Origin: Solwaraspora sp. WMMD406
GTDB lineage: Bacteria; Actinomycetota; Actinomycetes; Mycobacteriales; Micromonosporaceae
Length of the DNA: 64,000 nucleotides
NCBI RefSeq assembly: GCF_029626025.1
Contig: NZ_JARUBF010000001.1
Span: 930,001-994,000, forward strand
Reading direction: 5' to 3'
Positions 16,396 through 24,864 of this stretch are shown here, piece after piece. Under the pieces are notes generated by a model. It ran no database searches, was not told the origin of the DNA, and saw only the letters and a list, made by a program, of their open reading frames with translations. The first letter of the stretch is position 1. Every line of letters begins with the position of its first letter. The translations under genes were made by a program, and so were the position numbers.

Positions 16396-17555
16396 CGACG
16401 GGGCTCTCCTGTCGGGTCTTGATGTGAAGGGCTACCGGACGCCGCGCGGGTGGACGGCTCGACCGGTAGCAGTTCAGCGGCGAGCGATTGGTAGATCCGG
16501 CCGATGCGTTTCCATCGGTGGGCCGAGTCGCTCGGCGGCCTGCGGGCCTTCGGGGCGACGGCATGCCGCAGCGTCGTCAGAGTGGACTCGGCTGCGGCCA
16601 TCGCGGGGCCGAGCCCGCCTTCGGCGGGTGCCAGCCATCGGGGACGGCCTCTGGTGATCTCCTCGACGGCGGGTAGGTCAGGGGCTATTACAGGTACTTG
16701 ATAGCAGGTGGCGGTGGCGACCGAGCTAGGGTGCAGAACCTCGGAGAGGAAGCCGTAGTCGCCATCGGTGCGGTAGGGGCAGACGGCGGCGTCCGCAGCC
16801 GCGTAGAGGTGACCGGCTAGCTCAGGTGGCACCCGGTGCGGATACCAGATGACTCGACCGTCGGCACCGGCGACGACGCGACTGAGGGCGGCTGAGATCG
16901 CTGGGTCGCGGCTGGCGCCGACGATGACCAGGCTCGCGCGGGTGGTGCGGGCGAGGAAGGTCGCAGCGGCGGCGGGTACGTCCTTGTACCGGGTGATGTG
17001 GCCCAGCAGCAGGAACGCCAGCGGTTGGCCACGCATGTGATCCATCAGTTCGGACACCGCGCCGCCTGGGGGTCGCGTGGGGTTGTCCAGCCCGGCCCAG
17101 CCGATCACCCGCACGTCCGCATCTGTGCGGGAGCGCAGCACCGTGCTATCTGCGTTCGTGTGGCACAGGACGATGTCGGCGAGGTCGAGAACACCCCGGG
17201 TCACGATGTCATCGGTGCCTGTCGCTGCGTCGCCGTCGATCGGTTTGAGATTGTGGACGGTCCACACTACGCGCCAGCCGGCCTGTCGCATGTCGGCCAG
17301 TCTCGCCAGGAACTCGGCGGCGGCCCGTGGTGTGCGTGTCCCCTGGGACGCGTCGTGGTAAAGCCGTTTGAGTCGGTGCAGGTTGAGCACGCCGGGCGGC
17401 TGTATCGCGCTCACGCTGGCGAGGTCCGGGCAGAAGGTCAACGGCAGCGTCTGTGGGGCGTAGCGGTGAAGGTGAGCAAAATACGGGCTCGGCCAGCGTG
17501 GGTAGTCCGTGGCGATCACCCACTGGCGAGGCGTCGCGGTCGGTGGGGACGTCAC
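16392..17555 (-). CDS. Glycosyltransferase (GT4-like)
   Basis: This 387-residue protein has a two-Rossmann layout. The N-terminal half contains VVWTVHNLKPIDG. The C-terminal half contains LAFLLLGHITRYKD, LVIVGASRD and an acceptor region AAADAAVCPYRTDGDYGFLSEV, followed by PVIAPDLPAVEEI, as in GT-B retaining enzymes. The start is the GTG at 17555, which overlaps the upstream stop (GTGA) with GGAA just before it. It should transfer a sugar from a nucleotide donor; donor and acceptor cannot be read from sequence. The longer open frame upstream is a shadow of the TIM-barrel gene. Confidence 0.75.
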   Translation of the reverse strand: MTSPPTATPRQWVIATDYPRWPSPYFAHLHRYAPQTLPLTFCPDLASVSAIQPPGVLNLHRLKRLYHDASQGTRTPRAAAEFLARLADMRQAGWRVVWTVHNLKPIDGDAATGTDDIVTRGVLDLADIVLCHTNADSTVLRSRTDADVRVIGWAGLDNPTRPPGGAVSELMDHMRGQPLAFLLLGHITRYKDVPAAAATFLARTTRASLVIVGASRDPAISAALSRVVAGADGRVIWYPHRVPPELAGHLYAAADAAVCPYRTDGDYGFLSEVLHPSSVATATCYQVPVIAPDLPAVEEITRGRPRWLAPAEGGLGPAMAAAESTLTTLRHAVAPKARRPPSDSAHRWKRIGRIYQSLAAELLPVEPSTRAASGSPSHQDPTGEPRR

Positions 17556-18358
17556 GGGTTTCCTTCCGAGCTTGAGCGCCACCAGGCGACAGCCCGGCGG
17601 TACCGGTCCAGGCAGCCCTGCGGGCTGCGGTCGGCACCGGTCCATTCGAAGGCGATCTCGACCGGGCTGTCGTCGTCCAGGTGCCCGAACGTCTTTGCCA
17701 CGATCTCGTAACCGGCACCGGGCACCTGATCACCGCTGTCGCTGATGTGAACGGCGCGGGTGTGTGGCGCGAGGGCGGACACCTGAGCGGCGAGGCTGTC
17801 GGGGCTGTCGGAACGCAGCCACGCCCTGTGGACTTGAGCCGTGTCCATCAGCAACGCGAGCCATGGGGCTCGGCCGAGGTACGCGACCATTGAGGCGACT
17901 GTTTGCGCCGCGAACCATGCCGGAGCATGTAGCTCGATCAGAGTCGTCAGCCCGTGCCGGGCGGTGAGGTCCGGCACCGCGAGGTCGGCCCACCGCCGCT
18001 GGTCGGGAACATGCCTGGCGAGCAGGCGAACCGCGCGTGCTCGCAGCACGACGGCGGCGTGGCCCAGTCGGTCAAGCTCGGCGCTGGCCTGCTGGTACGC
18101 CTGAGTGCCCGGCTGAGCGAAATCGGCGAGGTCGAGATCAGCGGTGACGACGGTGATCGGCACGCTCGCCTGGGAGCAACACGCCCACCGATTGAGCGTG
18201 ACGGTGTCGCGCCTGGCCAGGTCGAACCCGCGCGGGCCGCCGCGCAGGTGCAAGAACGGCACCTCGTGCGCCACCGCGAGCGCGAGCAGATCTTCCAGAT
18301 CGATACCCCGGATTCCGATGCTGTAGAGGCCGACGGCCGTCGGCGTCGATCTGGTCAC
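17552..18358 (-). CDS. TIM-barrel sugar isomerase/epimerase-like protein
   Basis: This 268-residue protein fits the xylose isomerase-like/AP-endonuclease 2 barrel. It starts with LYSIGIRGIDLEDLLALAVAH and has strand-end residues ITVVTADLDL, LIELHAP, ALLMDTAQVHRAW, VHISDSGDQVPG and VEIAFEWTG at the expected places for a metal-binding barrel. The GTG at 18358 overlaps the dehydrogenase stop and has GGAG five bases upstream. Isomerisation or epimerisation of a sugar or cyclitol phosphate is inferred from family and neighbours. The open frame continues upstream but is not supported. Confidence 0.7.
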   Translation of the reverse strand: MTRSTPTAVGLYSIGIRGIDLEDLLALAVAHEVPFLHLRGGPRGFDLARRDTVTLNRWACCSQASVPITVVTADLDLADFAQPGTQAYQQASAELDRLGHAAVVLRARAVRLLARHVPDQRRWADLAVPDLTARHGLTTLIELHAPAWFAAQTVASMVAYLGRAPWLALLMDTAQVHRAWLRSDSPDSLAAQVSALAPHTRAVHISDSGDQVPGAGYEIVAKTFGHLDDDSPVEIAFEWTGADRSPQGCLDRYRRAVAWWRSSSEGNP

Positions 18359-19245
18359 GACCACTCCAGGATCACAAACGCCGCAGTGGGCCGCCGTCCG
18401 CTGGCCAACGCCGCATAGAACGAACCGGCCCGCTCGCCTGGGATCCGGGTGAACCAGTCCGGCACGGCATCGACGTCGACCGTGGTGGTCACCCAACGCA
18501 GCACGGTCTCGAACGCTGCTTGCCTCGCCTGGTCGGAGTGACCGGCGAGTTCATGCATGCCCACCACGGCAGCGCCACGCCGGTGCACAACCGCAGAGGA
18601 CAGGTCCCCCTCGTCGGCCGGCGTGCCCAGCAGGCCAAGGAATCCGCCCGGTGCCACCAGGGCCAACGCCCGCGCTGAGCGCCCGGTGCAGTCGATCACG
18701 AAGGACTGCGTCGCGGCACCGGGTGCCTCGTCCAGCATCGTGACGTCCGGTAGAGCCGCCGCAGCCGGCTGCGGGTGCCGGGTCACCCCTACCACACGGG
18801 CCACGCCTCGGCGTTTCAGCTCCAGTACGCATCCGAGAGCGACCGGCCCGCCGCCGACGACTACAACCGGCTCCGGGGCTCGGTAGTACGACGCCCAGCG
18901 GCACAGGCCAAGGGCCGCCATCACCTGGAAGCGGGCAACCGCGACGTGCTCGGGCCTGGTCGCCTGTGGGATCGGCAGCGCGCGGTGGTCGTCGGGCTCG
19001 GCGGCGGCACCGTGAGGCACGGGTGTCAACCGCTGCTCACCATCCGGCGAGTCGACGACGGTCATGTACCCGGCAGCGTGATCGTCTCCGCTCGCTGTGG
19101 CGAGTAGATGCCGCAGTTCGGTGCCGGGACTGACGACGCTGTATCGTGCCGCGAACCAGCCCGGCTGCGCGGGCACGGGCGGTGCGAGGGTCGCGACGCC
19201 TCGCCGGAAGATGATCCGCGCGCCCACACCCTCCAGGCTGATCAC
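18355..19245 (-). CDS. MDR-type dehydrogenase-like protein, short N-terminus
   Basis: This 296-residue protein resembles zinc-binding alcohol dehydrogenases of the BchC-like group. VVSPGTELRHL and RFQVMAALGLCRW precede a Rossmann segment VVVVGGGPVALGCVLELKRRGV, and VIDCTGRSARAL, GGFLGLLGTP and VVGMHELAGH follow. It is about 40 residues shorter than usual and lacks the GHE motif of the catalytic zinc site, so a zinc-independent or altered reaction is possible. The GTG at 19245 overlaps the HAD stop (GTGA), with GGAG eight bases upstream. It is part of the eight-gene operon. Confidence 0.65.
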   Translation of the reverse strand: MISLEGVGARIIFRRGVATLAPPVPAQPGWFAARYSVVSPGTELRHLLATASGDDHAAGYMTVVDSPDGEQRLTPVPHGAAAEPDDHRALPIPQATRPEHVAVARFQVMAALGLCRWASYYRAPEPVVVVGGGPVALGCVLELKRRGVARVVGVTRHPQPAAAALPDVTMLDEAPGAATQSFVIDCTGRSARALALVAPGGFLGLLGTPADEGDLSSAVVHRRGAAVVGMHELAGHSDQARQAAFETVLRWVTTTVDVDAVPDWFTRIPGERAGSFYAALASGRRPTAAFVILEWS

Positions 19246-19943
19246 GGCCACTGCTCCAGCAAGTCGGGCAGCTCGGCCACGTGGGCGATGACCGGGACAC
19301 CTTCGGGCAGGCCCGGCGGCGGTGACCCAGCGCACACCAGGACGGCCCGCATCCCGAAGGCACGCGGGCCGATGACGTCCTTGTCGAGAGTGTCACCGAC
19401 GAACAGGACCGCCTCCGGCGCGACTCCGGCAGCGTCGGCCACCGCAGCGTAAAAACGGGAGTCGGGCTTGGCGACCCCGATGTCGCTGGACAGCACAAGG
19501 GCATCGAAGCAGGCCGCCAAGCCGGTGGCCGCGAGCGTTCGTCGCCGGTGCGCGATCGGGCGTTGGGTGTTGCAGGCAAGGACCAGTGCCCGCCGGGTGC
19601 GGCGAAGTGTCCGAACCACCTCGACGGCACGCGGATCGACGACAGCGTCAGGGACCGTCTGCCACACCGCGTCAACCACTGTGGCCAGATCTGGCACCTC
19701 AGCGCCCACGCGCCGCCAGGCGTCGGCGAGGATCGACTCCCATGGCGTCTGGGCACCCTGCCGGTACGCCGCCTTCGCCTCGGCCCGCGCTTCCTCGACT
19801 GCGGCCTCAAGCCCGGTGGGGGTCGGCCAACCTAGCCGCAACTCCAACGCGGCCACCACGTCCGGTCCACGCGGCGACGGCCCCGGAGTTGCCAACGTGC
19901 CGCCGAAATCAAGCGCCACCGTTGCCACCGCTAGCTCACCCAC
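19242..19943 (-). CDS. HAD-superfamily hydrolase
   Basis: This 233-residue protein shows the four HAD motifs. Motif I is LDFGGTL, with the nucleophile Asp kept but Gly in place of the second Asp of DxD. Motif II is ACNTQRP, motif III AKPDSRFY with the Lys, and motif IV FVGDTLDKDV. The Gly in motif I is unusual for a phosphatase, because the second Asp is normally the general acid/base. It may act on a phosphate made by the operon's kinase, or may not be a phosphatase. It overlaps the upstream HPr-kinase-like gene by 13 bases. Confidence 0.75.
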   Translation of the reverse strand: MGELAVATVALDFGGTLATPGPSPRGPDVVAALELRLGWPTPTGLEAAVEEARAEAKAAYRQGAQTPWESILADAWRRVGAEVPDLATVVDAVWQTVPDAVVDPRAVEVVRTLRRTRRALVLACNTQRPIAHRRRTLAATGLAACFDALVLSSDIGVAKPDSRFYAAVADAAGVAPEAVLFVGDTLDKDVIGPRAFGMRAVLVCAGSPPPGLPEGVPVIAHVAELPDLLEQWP

Positions 19944-20788
19944 CGCTGGTCCTCCTCACGTGTCACGGCGTCCACCGCCGCCGCCATGCCGCCGGGCTCG
20001 CCCCGCACCCACCAACAACGAACGGTGGACGTGAGCCGACGCACCAGCCGCAGCCGGCGGCGAGCCAGCTCGGAACCCTCCAACAGTGACAACGGGTCCG
20101 CCGCAGCATCATCAAGGACCTTGGCCAGTAGGTGACCGCTCGCCCGGTACAGCGCGTTCCCGGCCACCTGTTCGCCGCAGGGAATCGGTGGTGACGCGAA
20201 GCCGCCGCCATCGACGGCCACTATCATGATGCCGGCAAGCCTCGGCGCTGTATTGCTGTCGCTACCGGGCAGGCTTTCAGCGAGATCAACCCGGTCGCCG
20301 TCCGCCGCGCCGAGAGCAAGGGTGGGAAACCACTGCTCGATCGCGGATCGTCGCAGCACGTACGCACGGGTGCCACCAACCACGTCAAAGAGGCCCCGAC
20401 TATTCAACCTCACGAGGCAGGTATCCCCCGCGACAGGAGACCATCCCATTGACAAGATCATGGCCAGCCCAGTGAGACTCTTTCCGGCACCGTAGTCGCC
20501 GATCAGCAGCATCGCCCGTCCCGCCTTCGCCACGGCGACACCATGCACGCTCAGCGTGTCATTAGAGAGGTGCTCGGCATGGAACCTGGCATTGATGATG
20601 CGACGCGTGTCGGCTTGTGTCGTCCCGTCAGTGAGTGTGAGCGCCGCAAGCTCATTGCCCACCTCAACCGGTCCGCCGTAAGCCGCCGGGATCTGCGCCA
20701 AGAGGGCGGGCCACCACACGGCCATGTGCGGCGGGCCTGCCACCACCAGTCGCCTGCTACCGCTACGAACAACCCAATTGACGGTCAT
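19931..20788 (-). CDS. HPr-kinase-like P-loop protein (first of two)
   Basis: This 285-residue protein matches the C-terminal kinase part of HPr kinase/phosphorylase-like proteins. The P-loop is GDYGAGKSLTG at about residues 98-108. The HprK second motif, usually ADD, is altered here to AGDTCLVRL. The N-terminal part (about 1-85) is a beta-rich lead-in. GGAGGG six bases before the ATG at 20788 sets the start, and the ATG overlaps the stop of the sister gene (ATGA). In some peptide pathways such proteins phosphorylate a serine of the product; elsewhere the role is unknown. It is not a carbon-catabolite HPr kinase, because no N-terminal domain or ptsH is nearby. Confidence 0.65.
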   Translation of the reverse strand: MTVNWVVRSGSRRLVVAGPPHMAVWWPALLAQIPAAYGGPVEVGNELAALTLTDGTTQADTRRIINARFHAEHLSNDTLSVHGVAVAKAGRAMLLIGDYGAGKSLTGLAMILSMGWSPVAGDTCLVRLNSRGLFDVVGGTRAYVLRRSAIEQWFPTLALGAADGDRVDLAESLPGSDSNTAPRLAGIMIVAVDGGGFASPPIPCGEQVAGNALYRASGHLLAKVLDDAAADPLSLLEGSELARRRLRLVRRLTSTVRCWWVRGEPGGMAAAVDAVTREEDQRWVS

Positions 20789-21969
20789 GGTGCACCCTCC
20801 ATGATCCAGGGGATGCGGGTGGCGAGAGCCGTCCATACCGGCAGCGACGGCAACCGCGACATGTCCGGAACGCTGACCCCGACTACCGCGACCTCGGCGA
20901 CACGAAGCCCGGCCAGTAAGCCCGCCTGGGCACTCTTCGTCGACCACGGCGGCTGGGCTGACGGCCCAGCGACACCAATGAGGTCGAGCATCATCAACCG
21001 CTGAGCGGGAATCTGAGCGGCGGCCGTCAGCGCCAACCCGAGCCGGTCCGCGCTGACATTCCCATCGACCTCCAGCCCGTGCGATCCCCGTGAGGTGGCA
21101 TCGGTTGGACTGACCACGACGACCGCCCCCACCATCGTGGGTCCGGCCCGCTCGACATCGAACACGGTCGCGTACTCGGGTGGGCTGAGCACCAGCCTGC
21201 GCCGTCGAGTGCTGCCCACAAACGTGTCCAGCGCCGTTCCAGCGGAGGCCCTCTCGCGTGTCGCGGCGTCCAGAAGTTCCAGCGGGATGCTGACTCGGGT
21301 TGGCCAGCCGACCGCGATCACGCCGTCGGACCGGGGGCGGAGGAGAACCAGGTCGTCGGACAAGAACTTGGCGGACAACTCGACTGACGCCCGGTGTGCC
21401 AGCGTCGACTTTCCTCCATGCGAGCCAGCCAGGAAGACCACTGCCCGAGGACCGGCGTCGGTGTCGACGCTCACTGCCGCAGCGTGCATCAGGTGCCAAC
21501 CATCCGCGAGCAGACGCGACCCGAAGAACATCCGGCCGACCCAGTCCGGCCACCGCCGGCTCGGTCCGTCCCCGGGGGGCAGGAGTACCCGTGTCTGTCG
21601 GGATCGGATATCCACCTCGATGATGGTTTCGGCGCACCCCTCCCGATACTGGCCGGCGAGAACGAGAAGCCCGTTCGCCGCGTCGACGATCTCCAGTCGT
21701 CGGCCGATGTCGATCCATCCGAAGACCGGATGGCCTCTGCGCCGATGATCAGCGCCGACTGGGGCGAGTGCGACGTGGACCGACCAACCGGGCTCCGAAA
21801 CCATCGGCTCCGCAACCGAACACGGCGGAACCAGCACCGCCAGCGCATCATCCGCCATGTCCTGTGCTTCCGCCGCGAACCGCAGGCGATGCCCCGCGAG
21901 AACTATGTCCCTTGGTACCCCCGCTGGCTGTGAGCGCGGACCAACCTCGCCGGCCGATGACGTCGTCAC
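20785..21969 (-). CDS. HPr-kinase-like P-loop protein (second of two)
   Basis: This 394-residue protein has an N-terminal lead-in typical of this group (IVLAGHRLRF). Its kinase-like core has Walker A AGSHGGKST and the second motif FLSDDLVLLR, which keeps the Asp-Asp pair that the sister protein lacks. A C-terminal region of about 150 residues has no motif I recognise. The GTG at 21969 has AGGAG four bases upstream. It is the first clearly assigned gene of the eight-gene operon. The two sister proteins differ in motif integrity, so one may be active and the other a partner. Substrate unknown. Confidence 0.65.
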   Translation of the reverse strand: MTTSSAGEVGPRSQPAGVPRDIVLAGHRLRFAAEAQDMADDALAVLVPPCSVAEPMVSEPGWSVHVALAPVGADHRRRGHPVFGWIDIGRRLEIVDAANGLLVLAGQYREGCAETIIEVDIRSRQTRVLLPPGDGPSRRWPDWVGRMFFGSRLLADGWHLMHAAAVSVDTDAGPRAVVFLAGSHGGKSTLAHRASVELSAKFLSDDLVLLRPRSDGVIAVGWPTRVSIPLELLDAATRERASAGTALDTFVGSTRRRRLVLSPPEYATVFDVERAGPTMVGAVVVVSPTDATSRGSHGLEVDGNVSADRLGLALTAAAQIPAQRLMMLDLIGVAGPSAQPPWSTKSAQAGLLAGLRVAEVAVVGVSVPDMSRLPSLPVWTALATRIPWIMEGAP

Positions 21970-22132
21970 GATGCTCCTCGCTGGACTGAACGACCATGTT
22001 CATGTATGGGTCTGAGCCGCGTCCACCCGATTTCTTGAAGTATCGAGACGCGTTGCCCCGGCTGGATTCGAGGCACTGCGTTTCCGCATGCCAGCTGGCC
22101 TGCCGGCGGTCCGAGGGCTCGATTGATGCCAT
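21848..22132 (-). CDS. Candidate small ORF at the head of the operon
   Basis: A 94-codon frame starts at an ATG with GGAAGG six bases upstream. It reads MASIEPSDRRQ, then a Cys20 and a basic/Gly segment KKSGGRG, and overlaps the start of the HPr-kinase-like gene by 122 bases in another frame. Third-position GC over the non-overlapping part is about 70%, below the neighbours. A rival frame (21966-22169) starts at a GTG one base after the DUF6907 stop and ends in the GTGA overlap, but has weaker codon bias and no SD. Either could be a precursor peptide, or neither may be translated. Confidence 0.3.
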   Translation of the reverse strand: MASIEPSDRRQASWHAETQCLESSRGNASRYFKKSGGRGSDPYMNMVVQSSEEHRDDVIGRRGWSALTASGGTKGHSSRGASPAVRGGSTGHGG

Positions 22133-22170
22133 CCGTGACCTTCCTCCTGGCCAATGAACGATCGTCCACC

Positions 22171-22500
22171 CTATTGACCTGATACCGTGTGCATCGTCTT
22201 CTGGCCCTCGTCGTTGCGGGCAAGCATCTCGGCCAGCGCCTGACAGACGGCGCGGCCTTGTTCTATCGTGATGTGGAAGACCTGCCGGTCTTCGAAGTCG
22301 CTTCGAGCGATTCGAATGAATGTTCTTGGATTTACGTCGTCGATATACTGAACCAGTTGCATCTCGACTTCGACCGGCTGAGGCTGGTCTGGTGGGTTGC
22401 AGTCGTACCACTGACTCCCATGGGTCGGTGGCGAGGAGTCCGGGTAGAATCCATTTAAATCCGCCGTGCACTCCTGTGGGTGGCACCAGGATGGATGCAT
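22171..22500 (-). CDS. DUF6907-like small protein
   Basis: This 109-residue protein begins MHPSWCHPQECTAD, a Cys-containing head followed by a beta-strand domain (VEMQLVQYI, TFIRIAR, FHITIEQGRAVCQALAEML). That order fits the actinobacterial DUF6907 family, whose function is unknown. A similar protein is encoded at 27115-27498. The ATG at 22500 has only a weak AAAGG upstream. It lies 1-40 bases from the candidate small ORFs and could be read in the same transcript as the biosynthetic operon, or could be an independent small gene of the accessory region. Confidence 0.65.
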   Translation of the reverse strand: MHPSWCHPQECTADLNGFYPDSSPPTHGSQWYDCNPPDQPQPVEVEMQLVQYIDDVNPRTFIRIARSDFEDRQVFHITIEQGRAVCQALAEMLARNDEGQKTMHTVSGQ

Positions 22501-22666
22501 GTTGTTTGGCCTTTCACGCTATTTCATCCTCCGCGATTGCGAGAACGTCTGCGGGTGCAACCGCCCTTGCTGAGTGAGGTCCTCGGGTGTTTGAAATCGT
22601 ATTTCTTTCTTGGGTGCGCGCCGTGGCCTCCTGCTTGTCTGGCCCGGGATCGGGTCTCGATATTGG

Positions 22667-22975
22667 TTATGACGTTGGCCGCGACCCGCGTTGACTTCCG
22701 TCGCCGCCCGGTGTGGTTGCGGGACGCCGGTTGCTGGCGCTGGCCGCCTGGGTCGACGTCGCCCATTCGGCTTGTGTGCAGGGGTGTGGCGCCCAGCGGT
22801 TCCAGGCGTCTCGGCAGCCGGTGCAGGTGCCGTCGTCGGCGGCGATGTGTGTCGCGGCGATGCTGGCGACTTGCGCTACGAGCCGTTCAGCGGCGTAGCC
22901 GACGTCTGACGCCTGCGGCCCGGTCTCGGTGGACCCCTCGCGTACCTCATCGAACGGCATCTCCGTTCCAGCCAT
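22667..22975 (-). CDS. Small Cys-motif hypothetical protein
   Basis: This 102-residue protein has a helical first half and a central TCTGCRDAWNRWAPHPCTQAEWA, with Cys residues in a CxxC and a later single Cys that could bind zinc. The C-terminal third is disordered and basic. GGAGGT seven bases before the ATG at 22975 supports this start over an upstream TTG. Similar small proteins are frequent in actinomycete regulatory islands beside HTH genes, as here (23012-23935). Function unknown. Confidence 0.55.
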   Translation of the reverse strand: MAGTEMPFDEVREGSTETGPQASDVGYAAERLVAQVASIAATHIAADDGTCTGCRDAWNRWAPHPCTQAEWATSTQAASASNRRPATTPGGDGSQRGSRPTS

Positions 22976-23011
22976 GAGCGAGACCTCCAATCGACTGATA
23001 GGTGCTCGGAG

Positions 23012-23935
23012 TCAGGACGCGGTACGCGTCCGTTCTCGCCCGTGCAACGGCGTTACGACGGATCCGCTCGCCGCGTTGTGTGCGGGGCTGGTGCGCGGGC
23101 CGGAAAATTCGTCCGAGTCACCGGCGAGGATCAGTCCGAACCGGATCCTCGTGTCGGAGTCCGCGAGCGTGAGTGCCTGATCCAGCACCGCCTGCGTGGC
23201 CAGCCGCAGCGGTGTTGGGTCACGGTTTTCCCACCAGGAGACGGCGTTCTTGCTGACGCCAAGGTACTCAGCGAAGGCCCGCACGCTCATCCGTAGCGCC
23301 TCGCGCAGCGCCCGCGACTCCCGCCCGGTCCACCGGCCGATTGCCACATCGCATCCGCACGAGTCCACCGCTGCGACCGGTGCCCGCGTCCCCATCTCCC
23401 GCCGCGCGTTGGTGGTTGCGTCCGGACGCCATGTACGTCGTGCGTGGGCTTGGGCTGTGCTCGCGCTGCCCGGTACTGCCGCCGTGAACCCGCTGCCGAC
23501 TTCGTCGGCCGGTTCCATCGACGCAGATGCCGGCGCGGCCTGTCCGCTCGCCGTCGTCTGCGAGCCCCGCCCGGCTCCGTAGATGATGAACAGACCAATC
23601 TCGGCATCGTTCGTCGCACCGAGAACCGCTCGCAGCCCCGCCCGGTAGTGTGCCGATGGCCAGCGCGTCTCGCCGCGTTCCAACTGGCCGATGTATCGGC
23701 TGTTGAGGAAGCAGCGCCGGCCGCTCCGCTCGAACACCCAGGCGTTGACCGCCTCGGCTACCTCTTGACGCGACATCACCCGTCCTGAGCCCGTCGGCGA
23801 GCGCAGCGCCAACCGGGCCTGTTGGATCAGGTCGTTCGGTGTCCGTGGGGCGATACGCCATCCCCGGTGCCGCCTCTTGGCGGGCGGAGTCGCGTCCGTG
23901 TCGATCGCCTTGCCGTTCACGATGGTTGTTGACAC
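23012..23935 (-). CDS. Two-HTH XRE-family regulator
   Basis: This 307-residue protein has two XRE-type regions. The N-terminal one (about 40-105) contains SRQEVAEAVNAWV and RYIGQLERGETRWPSAHYRAGL. The C-terminal one (about 215-270) contains LREALRMSVRAFAEYLGVSK and AVSWWENRDPTPLRL. A disordered Ala/Pro/Thr linker joins them. The GTG at 23935 is preceded by GGAAACGGAAG. The first type of HTH is common in Streptomyces and Micromonospora regulators of development or secondary metabolism. It may regulate the adjoining operon. Target unknown. Confidence 0.7.
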   Translation of the reverse strand: MSTTIVNGKAIDTDATPPAKRRHRGWRIAPRTPNDLIQQARLALRSPTGSGRVMSRQEVAEAVNAWVFERSGRRCFLNSRYIGQLERGETRWPSAHYRAGLRAVLGATNDAEIGLFIIYGAGRGSQTTASGQAAPASASMEPADEVGSGFTAAVPGSASTAQAHARRTWRPDATTNARREMGTRAPVAAVDSCGCDVAIGRWTGRESRALREALRMSVRAFAEYLGVSKNAVSWWENRDPTPLRLATQAVLDQALTLADSDTRIRFGLILAGDSDEFSGPRTSPAHNAASGSVVTPLHGRERTRTAS

Positions 23936-24030
23936 CTTCCGTTTCCGGGGCGGTTGGACGCCCGCCGAGTGGTACCAAGCCACGGGTCCTCCGCAGTCGT
24001 GTGCGACGTCCAGATGAATGGGGAGTCGGG

Positions 24031-24339
24031 CTACTGACGGGTGACTGTTGTCGCCGCAGTGACGCTGGCCGCTGGGGTCGGCGTGCCGAACCATGAGTGC
24101 GATTCGGTGTCCGCCGGGTTGGGGCTCGATGGTCGGACGCCCGCGACGCCGGGCCGACGACGCGGCAGTAGCCCGTACCTGTCGAATGTGGTTCCGGCCG
24201 CGCGTCGCCCGGCGCACGGCTCGACCTCCCCGCAAGTGGCGCACCCGCCGTTGGGTTGCACCGCCAGGTGGCGTTCGAGTTCAGCCTGTGCGTGGTCGAG
24301 TTCGTCCAGCGCGATTCTGGCGAGGTAGGTCGTCGTCAT
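24031..24339 (-). CDS. Small hypothetical protein with CxxC
   Basis: This 102-residue protein has an N-terminal helix (ARIALDELDHAQAELERHLAV) and a CATCGEVEPC cluster that could bind a metal. A basic Pro-rich tail follows. It overlaps the upstream small gene by four bases (ATGA), so the two are co-translated. The type recurs beside HTH regulators and DUF397 genes in actinomycetes. No function is known. Confidence 0.55.
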   Translation of the reverse strand: MTTTYLARIALDELDHAQAELERHLAVQPNGGCATCGEVEPCAGRRAAGTTFDRYGLLPRRRPGVAGVRPSSPNPADTESHSWFGTPTPAASVTAATTVTRQ

Positions 24340-24584
24340 GGCCGTGCCTCCGGGTCCTGGTCAAGGCGTAGGGCGTTCACGCGGACGAGGGCATGACGGG
24401 GTTGCTCGCTGATCTGCGTGCCGTCCGGACGTAGTGAGAGCCCGTCAAGATTGATCCACTCGCCGTCCGCGAGCGACTGCTTGTTGCCGATCGTCGTGAC
24501 CCGAAGGATCAGCCGCCCGGTGCCGTACCTGTAGTCGCGATCGTGAACGTCGATGACCGTGCCGATCTTGAGCGTGGCCATCAT
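24336..24584 (-). CDS. Small hypothetical beta-strand protein
   Basis: This 82-residue protein is made mostly of predicted strands (IGTVIDVHDRDYRYG, GRLILRVTTIG, GEWINLDGLSLR) ending in HALVRVNALRLDQD. It resembles SH3-like small proteins found next to DUF397 and HTH genes in actinomycetes. The start may be the ATG at 24584 or the next at 24581. Translation is coupled to the downstream small CxxC gene. Function unknown. Confidence 0.6.
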   Translation of the reverse strand: MMATLKIGTVIDVHDRDYRYGTGRLILRVTTIGNKQSLADGEWINLDGLSLRPDGTQISEQPRHALVRVNALRLDQDPEARP

Positions 24585-24864
24585 GCCCGCCCGGCAGGCG
24601 TACGGGTCAGATCACTTGTCGTGGCACCGCAGCGAGGGCACCACCGGACCTTGATCATGAACGACCACAACCCGGCGAGGTATCCCAGCATCAACGCGGC
24701 AACGATCAACACACCGCACCCCTTCGCAGATCAGGGGGCCAGGGCGGACGGGCTCGCAGGAGCTGAGCCGCCCCGGCCTGCTATCTGGGCACCCAGGACA
24801 AGCCGGTACGCACCGGCCCAACCGCGTCGCGGAAGCCCAACACGTTCAGAATGGCACGCACACC

